Source of the DNA: Leptospira_A soteropolitanensis
GTDB lineage: Bacteria; Spirochaetota; Leptospiria; Leptospirales; Leptospiraceae
Strand: one strand, 5' to 3'
Length of the DNA: 64,000 nucleotides
Assembly: GCF_026151335.1 (NCBI RefSeq)
Contig: NZ_JAMQPP010000009.1
Shown here: positions 9,403 through 18,259 of the stretch, piece by piece
How positions within the stretch are numbered: position 1 is the stretch's first letter
How the letters are laid out: each line of letters opens with the position of its first letter
Translations under genes and position numbers: made by a program
Notes under the pieces: generated by a model
What the model was told of the DNA's origin: nothing
The model's database searches: none
The model's input: the letters and a program-made list of their open reading frames with translations, nothing else

Positions 9403-10404
9403 TTATTTGTCGCTGAAGCCTTCCAAAATTTCGTCTTGTCTACCCATCAAACGAACAGACAATCGAGGTCCTACTTCACAAACAATGCGAGAAGCGACAT
9501 AGTTACCCCAACGTGCTGATTTTTGTGCAGAGTAACCTTGTGTTAATCCATACAATACTCCCGCAGCAAAGGCATCACCAGCTCCCGTAGTATCAATTGG
9601 TTTTACAGGAAAACCTGGAACCAAAGTTATCTTTCCATTTTCAGCAACATAAGCTCCTTCTTTACCAGCAGTCATAAAAACCAAAGGACAAAGTTTGGAA
9701 ATAAAGGTCACCGCTTCTTCTGCAGTTTTTGCACCGCTAATAGCTAAACCTTCTTCTGTATTACAAAAAATCACATCGACATATTCCTTTGTTAGGTGAA
9801 TAAATTCTTCCCGCGAACGATTTACACAAAATGGGTCACTATAAGTAAAAGAAACCTTTACATTGTTTTCTTTAGCGACTTTCATAGTGAGTTCACTTGC
9901 TTTTTTGGTAGAATCGCCGTCCCACAAATAACCTTCCACATAAACAAATTTACTTTTCTTTAAATTATCTACATCGATGTCATTTGGTCCAAGTGATGTT
10001 GATATCGCAAGATTGGTAAGCATAGTTCTTTCTGCATCAGGCGTAGTTAATACAACGCAAGTTCCAGTATGACCATTTGAATCTGGTTTGGTTTCAAATA
10101 AAACACCTGCGTCTTCCATATCTTTTTTGTAAAATTCACCATAAGTATCATGGGTGACTTTTCCCGTGTAACAGCAGGTTCCACCTGAATTTGCAATGGC
10201 AATCATCGTGTTGGCAGCACTCCCACCGGAGCGAAGTTCTTTCTTTTCATCATGAAGATCAGCAAGAATTTGACCTTGTCTGGATTCATCGACAAGAGTC
10301 ATTACACCCTTAGTGATATTTTGTTTTTCTAAAAAATTGGGACTGATAAAGGCAATGATATCTACCAAGGCGTTCCCTACGCCGAATACGTCGTAATGCT
10401 TCAT
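9403..10404 (-). CDS. PfkB-family carbohydrate kinase, adenosine kinase-like
   Basis: Ribokinase-fold kinase of about 333 residues from the ATG at 10404 (MKHYDVFGVGNALVD), the start that fits the family; an in-frame ATG 39 bases upstream is less likely. Seen: the N-terminal substrate segment, the glycine pair in LRSGGSAANTMIAIA, and the C-terminal catalytic anion hole DTTGAGDAFAAGVLYG with the catalytic Asp. The arrangement (GNALVDI, GGSAANT, DTTGAGD) is that of adenosine kinase-type PfkB proteins, which phosphorylate adenosine to AMP, but other ribosyl substrates cannot be ruled out. Divergent from the TonB receptor gene. Confidence 0.88.
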   Translation of the reverse strand: MKHYDVFGVGNALVDIIAFISPNFLEKQNITKGVMTLVDESRQGQILADLHDEKKELRSGGSAANTMIAIANSGGTCCYTGKVTHDTYGEFYKKDMEDAGVLFETKPDSNGHTGTCVVLTTPDAERTMLTNLAISTSLGPNDIDVDNLKKSKFVYVEGYLWDGDSTKKASELTMKVAKENNVKVSFTYSDPFCVNRSREEFIHLTKEYVDVIFCNTEEGLAISGAKTAEEAVTFISKLCPLVFMTAGKEGAYVAENGKITLVPGFPVKPIDTTGAGDAFAAGVLYGLTQGYSAQKSARWGNYVASRIVCEVGPRLSVRLMGRQDEILEGFSDK

Positions 10405-10486
10405 GGGGACAATGCTTTTTTCCTTTAGGGAATTGACACGCAATTTTCCTAATTCAGTTTGGCAGGTACCGAGAAAATACTCTTCA

Positions 10487-12556
10487 ATGGTTTCCAGTTT
10501 CAGATTATCAATTCTGCTTTGTTTTAGTTTGACCCCTCTTACCCTTTTTGCTCAAAACAAAGATACAAAAGAAGTGGAGATTCGAGCAGGGATTGATGCC
10601 CAATCAAAAAATTCTAATTTTGCAAAAAACCCAACTGGGTTTCAAAAAGAAATTGATTTAACACAAACAAACACCCGCTATATGAGCTTAGCAGACGTTC
10701 TCAACCGGGAAGCTGGAGTCCGAGTGAGGCAATATGGAGGACTTGGATCTTATTCAACATTATCCTTACGTGGAACCAATCCCAACCAATCTAAAATATA
10801 TTGGAATGGTGTTCCCATTAACAATTCAATGGGCGGCGAAATCAATTTAGCAGACCTTCCCTTTGATAATTTAGAAAAAATTGAAATCTATAAATCAGGA
10901 ACTCCAGCAGGTTTTTCTGGATCTGCGATTGGAGGATCTATTAATTTAATATCTAAATCAAAAATAGACAAACCAATCACAAGAATCAATTTGATGGGAG
11001 GGAGTTTTAAAACTGCAAAGGCAACTGTCACTCATATGGACCAATTTGCTAGTGGTTCTTATTTTGTGCAGGCACTCCAAGAAACATCCGACCAAAATTT
11101 TAGTTATCTCAATAACAAAGGCACTGTTTTATTTAATACTTACGATGATACGATTGACACTCGTCGAAATGCCCAATTCCGCAAAACTGGATTTACAGGG
11201 AATCTCTCTCTTGAATTTGGAAAAACAAAAATCAACCTACTGAATGATTACATTCACAGAAAACAAGGGTTACCTGGACCGGGAAACAGACAAACTGTTG
11301 CAGTAGAACGAGTATTCAGCAAACTTTCTTCTGCAATCACTACAGAAACGAATGAATTTCTGCTACAAAATCTAACATTAGAAACAAAAACCTATGGAAA
11401 CTTTTCAAAAGATGATTTTTTTGATCCTAAATCAGAGTTTAGTTTTGGAACCCCAAATGCGTATACCAAAACAAACCAATACGGTTTTCAACTCTCACCC
11501 ACTTTATATTTACTAGAATACAATCAGATTTTCCGAACGTCTTTCCAAACAGAGCAAGAATTTTTTACGCGATATGAAAAACGATACAACCATGAAACGG
11601 AAAGAAAAGAACCCAAGAAACGTCGCGACACTTTAAGTGCTACCTTCCAAGATGAAATCAGGCTTTTTTCCAACAGATTATTTTTAGTCCCTCAAGTTCG
11701 TTTTGAGCGGTATACGGATCGATTTGGTAAAGATGAAACAAGTGTCCGAAACCAACTTCTAGATCTACTAACAGATGTTTTTTATGTTAGACAAGCTTTT
11801 ACCAACCCAAGTTTCGGGATTAAAATCATTTGGATTAAAAAAGAAAATTTAGAATTTGGAACTTTGGGCAACATTAGCAAAGACTTTCGTATCCCCACCT
11901 TCTTAGAGTTATTTGGAGAAAGAGGCAGTATTGTAGGTAATACAAAACTAAGGCCAGAACAAAGTAGAAACGGAGATTTTGGGTTTTATCTTAACACGAA
12001 ACCATTCACAAATTGGAAATTCCAATCAGATATTTCCATTTTTCAAAAACGAATTTATGATATGATTTTGTTTTTACCGAATTCTCAATTTACTCTTAGG
12101 CCTGAAAATGTTGACCAAGCTCTCATTCGGGGTCTAGAAACAAGCCACAATATGATTTGGAACAAAGGAATCAAATTTAACTTTAATTATACATACCAAG
12201 ATGCAAAAAACTATTCTGAGTCACCGGCATTAAATGGAAAGTATCTACCTCTTCGATCAAAAAGCCAAGGTAGTGCCCTACTTGCACTTTTTAAAGAATT
12301 TGGAGAAATTGGATTGGAATACCAATACATTGGTGCTAATTTTCGAGATAGAACCAACGAATATTTAGGATATCTTCCAGCACGACAATTTTGGAATTTG
12401 TATCTTCAATACATTCCTTATAAAAACTTAGAAACAGGTAACGAATTAGTTTTGGGATTCGAGGTTCGCAATTTAACGGACAAACGCGTAGAGGATCTGG
12501 TGGGATACCCATTGCCTGGTCGCAGTTATTATTTTACAGGGAGTTACCGATTCTAA
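10487..12556 (+). CDS. TonB-dependent outer-membrane receptor
   Basis: Outer membrane beta-barrel for energised uptake of a scarce nutrient. From the ATG at 10487 the protein is 689 residues with a signal peptide (SILLCFSLTPLTLFAQ). A reading frame open to 10403 exists, but its extra N-terminus is not signal-like. The plug domain shows SLADVLNREAGVRVRQYGG, LRGTNPNQSKIYWNGVPI and the SGSAIGGSINLISK end. The barrel ends in an aromatic residue (RSYYFTGSYRF), as expected for BAM insertion. The stop codon overlaps the next ATG (TAATG), tying it to the propeller lipoprotein, which may be its surface partner. The substrate is unknown; a BtuB-like cobalamin or siderophore role is only inference. Confidence 0.9.
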   Translation: MVSSFRLSILLCFSLTPLTLFAQNKDTKEVEIRAGIDAQSKNSNFAKNPTGFQKEIDLTQTNTRYMSLADVLNREAGVRVRQYGGLGSYSTLSLRGTNPNQSKIYWNGVPINNSMGGEINLADLPFDNLEKIEIYKSGTPAGFSGSAIGGSINLISKSKIDKPITRINLMGGSFKTAKATVTHMDQFASGSYFVQALQETSDQNFSYLNNKGTVLFNTYDDTIDTRRNAQFRKTGFTGNLSLEFGKTKINLLNDYIHRKQGLPGPGNRQTVAVERVFSKLSSAITTETNEFLLQNLTLETKTYGNFSKDDFFDPKSEFSFGTPNAYTKTNQYGFQLSPTLYLLEYNQIFRTSFQTEQEFFTRYEKRYNHETERKEPKKRRDTLSATFQDEIRLFSNRLFLVPQVRFERYTDRFGKDETSVRNQLLDLLTDVFYVRQAFTNPSFGIKIIWIKKENLEFGTLGNISKDFRIPTFLELFGERGSIVGNTKLRPEQSRNGDFGFYLNTKPFTNWKFQSDISIFQKRIYDMILFLPNSQFTLRPENVDQALIRGLETSHNMIWNKGIKFNFNYTYQDAKNYSESPALNGKYLPLRSKSQGSALLALFKEFGEIGLEYQYIGANFRDRTNEYLGYLPARQFWNLYLQYIPYKNLETGNELVLGFEVRNLTDKRVEDLVGYPLPGRSYYFTGSYRF

Positions 12557-14127
12557 TGTTGATCAAAATCCATCGCTTTCTGAAATTAAGGCTAAAATAT
12601 ACCACCTCGCGGGTGTTATACGAATTACGGTTACTCGCCAAACGATGTTGGATACGTAAACTTTCGTGGTTGTTATACGAATTACGGTTATTCACCAAAC
12701 GATGTTGGATACATAAACTTTCGAGGGTGTTATACGAATTACGGTTATTCACCAAACAATGTTGGATACATAAAATTTCGCGGGTGTTATACGAATTACA
12801 GTTACTCACCAAACGATGTTGGACACATAAAGTTTCGCGGGTGTTATACGAATTACAGTTACTCACCAAACGATGTTGGACACATAAAGTTTCGCGGTTG
12901 TTATACGAATTACGGTTACTCGCCAAACGATGTTGGATTTACAAATCTTCGCGGGTGTTAAATGCAGTGCGAATATTTCCCATATTATTTCTTCATCTTC
13001 ATTGTTCGCAATTGGAAATTGAAAAACCAAACCTTTTTCAATTTTTGTTTTTGTCCGCTTCTCCAACTTCAGTAGGTGTTGTGACTTCTGATTTTGCCAG
13101 TGGAGGGAGGTTCAAAACGTTTGAACCAAACTCATTTACAACCTTTCCTGCTTCGATCCCAATTCATTCTGATGCAGTAGGACGATATTCCAATGATAGA
13201 GTGTTTATAGTCAATCGTTTGAATCGTGATAACATCCAAGTATTAAACCCACAATTTGGCTTTACAACTGAACAGGAATTTAGTGTAGGACAAGGGAAGA
13301 ACCCACAAGACATTTCCGTATGGAACGATAAATATTTTATCAGTTTATACAATTCAGATGAATTGGCTATTTATTCGAGATCCAATGCAACAAAAGTGGG
13401 TGGTGTTTCTTTCAGTTCCCTAAAGGAAACATTTTCTACATCTGGAGTTCCTGATAGCTCAGTGGAAGCATCCTATATGATTCAAGAAGGATCAAGTTTA
13501 TTTGTATTATTACAACGATTAGATAGAAACGATGCATCAGGTTATTTACCACCTAACTCAGATTCTTATTTAGTTGAAGTCGATATGGATTTGAATCAAA
13601 TTAGAACAGTTTATACCCTCCCTTTTAGAAACCCAAGTTCCAAAATCCAAAAACTAAATCTGTTTGGAGAACCTCACTTGGTTTTTTCTTGTGTAGGCCG
13701 AGTTGGTTTTATTTCACAAATTGATGCTGGAATCATAGCTTTTCGTTTAACCACTAGACAATTTCATCCGAACCGTTTATTTGCAGAAGAAACTGCTGGC
13801 GGCGATATCCTTGCTTTCCAAATTAAAAATGACGAATTAGGCTTTGCTGCTGTTCTGGATTCTAAGTTTACAAAGACGATCCAAGCCTTTCGTCCAAGAA
13901 CTGGCGAACGTCTTGGTACATTATTAGAAATCCCTGGAAATATTGGAATTAGTCTCTCCGGATTGTTACTTACCAATGAAGGTAAATTGTTGGTTGGCTC
14001 TACCGATTTTACAAGACCAGGAATTTATGTTTATGACTCCAATCTTGGAAATGTTCTTTTAAATCCTGTACCAAGTTCGGTGGAACTGACACCTTTCGAT
14101 ATCTTCCAGTTGCAAAATCTACAATAA
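12556..14127 (+). CDS. YncE-like beta-propeller lipoprotein with repeat-expanded N-terminus
   Basis: The frame is open from an ATG that overlaps the TonB receptor stop codon. The first 18 codons are followed by six in-frame 19-residue repeats (LYELRLLAKRCWIRKLSWL type). Then comes a short hydrophobic run ending in a candidate lipobox (RIFPILFLHLHC, near residue 150), and about 370 residues of propeller-like sequence such as NDRVFIVNRLNRDNIQVL and GKNPQDISVWNDKYFISLY. This matches the YncE/BtuG-type surface propellers found beside TonB receptors. If the repeats were removed, the remaining start-to-lipobox segment would read as an ordinary signal peptide. The functional start may now be GTG at 12955 or 12967. 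Export of the full-length form is doubtful. Confidence 0.7.
   Translation: MLIKIHRFLKLRLKYTTSRVLYELRLLAKRCWIRKLSWLLYELRLFTKRCWIHKLSRVLYELRLFTKQCWIHKISRVLYELQLLTKRCWTHKVSRVLYELQLLTKRCWTHKVSRLLYELRLLAKRCWIYKSSRVLNAVRIFPILFLHLHCSQLEIEKPNLFQFLFLSASPTSVGVVTSDFASGGRFKTFEPNSFTTFPASIPIHSDAVGRYSNDRVFIVNRLNRDNIQVLNPQFGFTTEQEFSVGQGKNPQDISVWNDKYFISLYNSDELAIYSRSNATKVGGVSFSSLKETFSTSGVPDSSVEASYMIQEGSSLFVLLQRLDRNDASGYLPPNSDSYLVEVDMDLNQIRTVYTLPFRNPSSKIQKLNLFGEPHLVFSCVGRVGFISQIDAGIIAFRLTTRQFHPNRLFAEETAGGDILAFQIKNDELGFAAVLDSKFTKTIQAFRPRTGERLGTLLEIPGNIGISLSGLLLTNEGKLLVGSTDFTRPGIYVYDSNLGNVLLNPVPSSVELTPFDIFQLQNLQ
12606..12960 (+). repeat. 57-bp tandem repeat array, six full copies (VNTR)
   Basis: Full copies begin with TGTTATACGAATTAC at 12614, 12671, 12728, 12785, 12842 and 12899. 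A partial copy (cgcgggtgtta) sits at each side, so the array looks inserted or expanded between two copies of that 11-mer. The unit is 19 codons, so copy number changes keep the downstream reading frame. Copies 4 and 5 differ at one base, the others at a few; copy 6 diverges at its end. There are no spacers, so it is not a CRISPR array. The origin of the unit is unknown to me. Confidence 0.97.
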
Positions 14128-14162
14128 ATCCCAAAGTGGAAAAAGACAGGGGAATCTAATTT

Positions 14163-15815
14163 ATGTTAACTCTAAAGAAAAATTCAAAAGGCCCATTGAC
14201 CAAACAAGTTTTACTCATCATTTTAGATGGAGTTGGGTTTACGGAAAAAGGTTATGAAAATGGGAATGCCGTTGCCAAAGCCAAGATGCCTGTCTTAAAA
14301 GGACTTTGGAAAACGGAACCAACTGTATTATTAAAAGCACACGGAACAGCAGTAGGTATGCCAAGTGACGATGATATGGGCAACTCAGAAGTTGGTCACA
14401 ATGTTTTAGGATCTGGACGGATTTTTGATCAAGGAGCTAAATTAGTTTCTCAATCAATCGAAAATGGAAGTTTGTTTGCAGGCCCTATTTGGAAAAAATG
14501 TATATCCAATTGTAAATCTAATCACTCCACCTTTCATTTCCTGGGGTTGTTCTCAGATGGGAACGTCCACAGTCATATCGATCACTTAAAAGCCCTAATA
14601 GACAACGCGATCAAGGAAGACGTAAAAAAAATTCGATTACACATTCTTCTTGATGGTAGAGATGTTCCCGAAAAATCAGCGTTAGACTATCTTATCCCGT
14701 TTGAAGAATATCTAGATACATATCGTAAAAATGGAATCGATATCCAAATCGCATCTGGTGGTGGACGTATGGAACTTACGATGGACCGTTACGATGCTGA
14801 TTGGTCAATGGTGGAAAGAGGTTGGAATCATCATGTCGAAGGAGAAGGTCGAACTTTTCCTTCTGCCAAGGATGCAATTGATACTTTCCGAAAAGAAAAC
14901 CCTGCTGTTATTGATCAGTATTTGCCTGGATTTGTGATTAGTGATACAAACGGCAAACCAGTTGGCAAAGTGGAAGACAATGACTCTGTCGTATTTTTCA
15001 ACTTTCGTGGTGACCGAGCGATTGAAATCTCTAGAGCGTTTACAGAAGAAACACTAACCACCTTTAATAGAAAACGATTTCCAAAAATTGAATTTGCTGG
15101 GATGATGCAATACGACGGAGACCTCTTTATCCCCAAACAATACTTAGTTGCTCCTCCTGCAATCGATAGAACTATGGGCGAGTATTTTGCAAATGAAGGA
15201 GTGGCTCAGTATGCTCTTTCTGAAACACAAAAGTATGGACATGTAACATTTTTTTGGAATGGAAATAGGTCTGGATATTTTAATCAAACATTGGAAACTT
15301 ACGAAGAAGTAAAATCCGACATTATCCCATTTGACCAAAAACCAGAAATGAAAGCAAAAGAAATCACTGACAATTTGGTTCTGGCTTTAACTTCTCACAA
15401 ATTCCCATTTTTAAGAGTTAACTATGCTAACGGAGATATGGTGGGCCATACTGGTAATATGGATGCAACCGTTCGTGGTCTGGAATATTTAGATGTATGT
15501 TTAGAGCGAGTTAAAAAAATCTGCGATGAAACAGGAACTGTCCTATGTATTACCGCAGATCATGGAAATGCAGACGAAATGTATCAGCTAAATAAAAAAG
15601 GTACGGCAGAAACTACGAAAGTTGGAAAGCCAGTTCCAAAAACAAGTCACACACTCAATCCAGTGCAATTCGTTCTTTATGATCCGAAAGGAAAAATTAA
15701 ACTCAATCAAAACTTAAATGAAAAAGGTTTAGCCAACGTAGCAGCTACCATGATGGATCTTTTAGGCTTTGAAGCACCGGAAGGATACCATCCAAGTCTA
15801 ATACAAAGAGATTAA
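14163..15815 (+). CDS. gpmI: 2,3-bisphosphoglycerate-independent phosphoglycerate mutase
   Basis: Cytosolic glycolytic and gluconeogenic enzyme that interconverts 3- and 2-phosphoglycerate with two Mn ions. The 550-residue protein has the alkaline-phosphatase-fold start LIILDGVGF, the phosphoserine motif DMGNSEVGHNVLGSGRI with the catalytic Ser, HIDHLKALI, LDGRDVPEKSA, and the C-terminal metal site ITADHGNADEM with KTSHTLNPVQF. The length is in the normal range. A good ribosome binding site (aggggaa) lies 8 bases before the ATG. It is separate from its neighbours and is probably expressed from its own promoter or by read-through from the lipoprotein gene. Confidence 0.96.
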   Translation: MLTLKKNSKGPLTKQVLLIILDGVGFTEKGYENGNAVAKAKMPVLKGLWKTEPTVLLKAHGTAVGMPSDDDMGNSEVGHNVLGSGRIFDQGAKLVSQSIENGSLFAGPIWKKCISNCKSNHSTFHFLGLFSDGNVHSHIDHLKALIDNAIKEDVKKIRLHILLDGRDVPEKSALDYLIPFEEYLDTYRKNGIDIQIASGGGRMELTMDRYDADWSMVERGWNHHVEGEGRTFPSAKDAIDTFRKENPAVIDQYLPGFVISDTNGKPVGKVEDNDSVVFFNFRGDRAIEISRAFTEETLTTFNRKRFPKIEFAGMMQYDGDLFIPKQYLVAPPAIDRTMGEYFANEGVAQYALSETQKYGHVTFFWNGNRSGYFNQTLETYEEVKSDIIPFDQKPEMKAKEITDNLVLALTSHKFPFLRVNYANGDMVGHTGNMDATVRGLEYLDVCLERVKKICDETGTVLCITADHGNADEMYQLNKKGTAETTKVGKPVPKTSHTLNPVQFVLYDPKGKIKLNQNLNEKGLANVAATMMDLLGFEAPEGYHPSLIQRD

Positions 15816-15829
15816 GTTTCTAACGTAAC

Positions 15830-17878
15830 ATGCAATTTCGGATTATTATTGGGTTTCTATTCAGTTTATTTTTGATTCACTGTGCAGAGCCCGAAATCGG
15901 TTCCTTCTCAGAAGAAACTAAAGAAAAAATCAGAAAGAAAATCAAACAAGAAGGTTTCCAGGGGGTTGTTCTCATTTCCCAAGATGAAAACATCCTCTTT
16001 CGAGAATCCATTTATCCTGGTAAAAAAAGAAAAAGTGCACAACTTTATAAAAAACATAATTTCCCGTTAGGTGAATCAACAAAAACTTTTACGGCATATG
16101 CAATTCATATATTGGAAGAAGAGAAAAAAATTTCTTTAACAGATCCAGTTTCAAAACATTTAAAGTGGTTTCCTCATTCCAAAGTAACTATAGGCCATCT
16201 ATTACGTCACACTTCAGGCCTACCTAAAATTATAGAGTTCTTACCATATTTTGACTTAGAAAAAGGCAATTTAAAACGGGATGATGTAAAAAACTATTTT
16301 TTGAATTCCAAACTAAAACCTGCATTTCCTCCTGGTGAGTATTGGAAGTATAGTCGACTCGATTATCTCTTATTATCCTACATAATAGAAAAAACATCAG
16401 GAGCGTCCTATTCACAATTTCTAAAAGAAAGAATTTTTACTCCGCTTGGATTACAAAACACCAATGTAGATTCTAATGATGTACTAATTGGCAATAGCGG
16501 AATTTACTCGACTCCAGAGGATCTTGTGATTTTTAATCGGGAACTTAAAAAACCGAAACTAATCTCAAAACAATTTAGAGATACAATGCTCAAAAAAACA
16601 GTTTTATCTGACTCCATCTCAGAAGACCCCATTGCATTTGGAGAAGGAGTATTTGTTGGTGATTATTTTTACTGGACTTATGGTAAAGTAAAAGGTATAT
16701 CGAATTTTGTATATCATGACTTAAAAAGTAGAATTTTCATAACAATCGTTAGTCCCTATGGCAAAAGTAAGGGAGATTTATCTTCAGTAAAATCAGCTCT
16801 GACTGAAATCATTTTTGAAGCTAAAAAATTAAATCTTAAAAAGAAAACCAATCTTCCAAACGAAATCTATATAGAAGATCTAATGAAGGAAGAAAAAGTT
16901 CCCTCTTTAGGTATTGCAGTTTTTAAGAACTATACCTTAAGTTGGAAAAAAATGTATGGAACAAAATCTCAACATACATTATTTCGTGCAGGATCTCTTT
17001 CGAAAACTATGACTGCAACCGCAACACTTCGATTAGTTGAATCAAATCAATTAGATTTATATTCCAATTGGATAGGAAAACTAAAACAATTCAAAGTCTC
17101 TGTACCTAAAGGAAAAAAAAGATCTATTGTAAATCTTGATCTATTGCTTTCACACACCAGCGGACTTACAGAAAAAGGAAACTGGGATGATCCAATCAAC
17201 TCAGGAAAAAAACATTTGCGTGAATTAAAAGATATAAATACAACCAAAGGAAATGGGTTAAAGTTATATTACAAACCAGGAACTAAGTCGAGATATTCAG
17301 GAGGAGGATATAGCATTGTACAAGAAATACTCACCGAAAGAACAGGAAAATCATTTCAAAACCTAATGTCTGAAATTGTGTTCCAACCCCTACACATGAA
17401 TCGTAGTACATTCCGTCAAAACCTAACAACTAATGATGACCGCTGTGATGGGTATGACGAACAAGGAAATCTATTACCGCAAAAAACCTTTGTTACACCA
17501 GAACTTTCCTCCGGAGGACTTTGGACAACACCTGAAGAAGTTGGCCTCCTGTTTGCGGAAGTGGCAAAAGCAAAACAAGGCAAATCGGACTTTCTTACAA
17601 AAGAATCGGCAGAATATTTACTTTCTCCTAAAATGAGTGCAGCCAATCTTACAGTTCACGCGCTCGTGGCCCACGGATTTTTCTTAAACCGTACCGGAAA
17701 GACAGAATATTTTTTTCACGGTGGTCACACAAAGGGACATAAGTCACTTGCTCTATTTAACGCTGAAAAAGGTTATGGTGTGGTCATTATGACCAATTCG
17801 GAAAATGGTTCCAAACTGATTTGGCGGATTCTTAGATCCATCTCGGTTGAAGAAAAATGGGACAAGTTTGTGAATTAA
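15830..17878 (+). CDS. Tandem beta-lactamase-fold serine hydrolase lipoprotein, N-terminal domain catalytically altered
   Basis: 682-residue lipoprotein with signal peptide and lipobox FLIHC, carrying two class C beta-lactamase/DD-peptidase-like domains (about residues 35-330 and 345-680). Domain 2 has the standard set: Ser389 in GSLSK, Tyr489 in YSGGGY, and H630-G631-G632. Domain 1 keeps the fold landmarks (HTSGLP, YSRLDY), but the catalytic position is Glu82 in GESTK, and the third motif looks like YGK rather than HxG. Domain 1 is therefore probably a pseudoenzyme. The substrate is unknown: these proteins act as peptidases, esterases or amidases. It follows gpmI by 14 bases. Confidence 0.88.
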   Translation: MQFRIIIGFLFSLFLIHCAEPEIGSFSEETKEKIRKKIKQEGFQGVVLISQDENILFRESIYPGKKRKSAQLYKKHNFPLGESTKTFTAYAIHILEEEKKISLTDPVSKHLKWFPHSKVTIGHLLRHTSGLPKIIEFLPYFDLEKGNLKRDDVKNYFLNSKLKPAFPPGEYWKYSRLDYLLLSYIIEKTSGASYSQFLKERIFTPLGLQNTNVDSNDVLIGNSGIYSTPEDLVIFNRELKKPKLISKQFRDTMLKKTVLSDSISEDPIAFGEGVFVGDYFYWTYGKVKGISNFVYHDLKSRIFITIVSPYGKSKGDLSSVKSALTEIIFEAKKLNLKKKTNLPNEIYIEDLMKEEKVPSLGIAVFKNYTLSWKKMYGTKSQHTLFRAGSLSKTMTATATLRLVESNQLDLYSNWIGKLKQFKVSVPKGKKRSIVNLDLLLSHTSGLTEKGNWDDPINSGKKHLRELKDINTTKGNGLKLYYKPGTKSRYSGGGYSIVQEILTERTGKSFQNLMSEIVFQPLHMNRSTFRQNLTTNDDRCDGYDEQGNLLPQKTFVTPELSSGGLWTTPEEVGLLFAEVAKAKQGKSDFLTKESAEYLLSPKMSAANLTVHALVAHGFFLNRTGKTEYFFHGGHTKGHKSLALFNAEKGYGVVIMTNSENGSKLIWRILRSISVEEKWDKFVN

Positions 17879-17922
17879 TCTATTGACCAATTTCCAAAAT
17901 TAGCTATTCTCAAATCGGTTCA

Positions 17923-18258
17923 ATGGAATATACAGAATCTAAATCTAACGGCATTGTTGTTCTGAAATTATTTGGCAACTTAGATATGTTAAATGCCGGT
18001 ATTCTGAAAGAACGTATCAAAGAATCTGCGTCGCAAGAGGAACACCGTTTTATCTTCGATTTGGAAGGTGTGAGTTTCATAGATTCTTCTGGGTTTGGCC
18101 TCATCATGTCCCTCAACGATAAACTATCAGAGTTAGGTGGGGGTTTAAGAATTGTTAACGTATCCAAGACTATCAGGCAAATATTCCGAATTTCGAAAAT
18201 TTCTTCCGTAATTCAAATCTTTGAAAGCACGGAAGAGGCGATTAATTCCTTCAAATAA
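17923..18258 (+). CDS. STAS-domain anti-sigma factor antagonist
   Basis: 111-residue single STAS domain. The phosphorylation site region IDSSGFGLIMSL (Ser in DSSG) is intact, and the N-terminal NGIVVLKLFGNLDMLNA is typical of SpoIIAA/RsbV proteins. In partner-switching systems such proteins bind an anti-sigma kinase when unphosphorylated and are reactivated by a SpoIIE/RsbU phosphatase. A phosphatase of that type is encoded convergently, ending 1 base away, but no RsbW-type kinase is seen here, so the partner is elsewhere. The start ATG follows a poor ribosome binding site. Confidence 0.92.
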   Translation: MEYTESKSNGIVVLKLFGNLDMLNAGILKERIKESASQEEHRFIFDLEGVSFIDSSGFGLIMSLNDKLSELGGGLRIVNVSKTIRQIFRISKISSVIQIFESTEEAINSFK

Positions 18259-18259
18259 A

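Noticed and set aside
10403..10486. N-terminal extension of the TonB receptor
   Set aside because: It overlaps the divergent kinase start and would place a non-hydrophobic segment before the signal peptide; the ATG at 10487 gives a normal signal sequence.
12534..12926. Open minus-strand frame of about 130 codons across the repeat array (SNCNSYNTRETLC repeats)
   Set aside because: It exists only because the 57-bp unit has no stop in that frame. The changes between copies leave its third codon positions invariant, the opposite of what a coding frame shows.
12606..12960. CRISPR array
   Set aside because: Units are contiguous 57-mers with point differences and no unique spacers, and no cas genes lie nearby.
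17923..18258. Minus-strand frame opposite the STAS gene
   Set aside because: It is the shadow of a well-conserved STAS domain on the plus strand.
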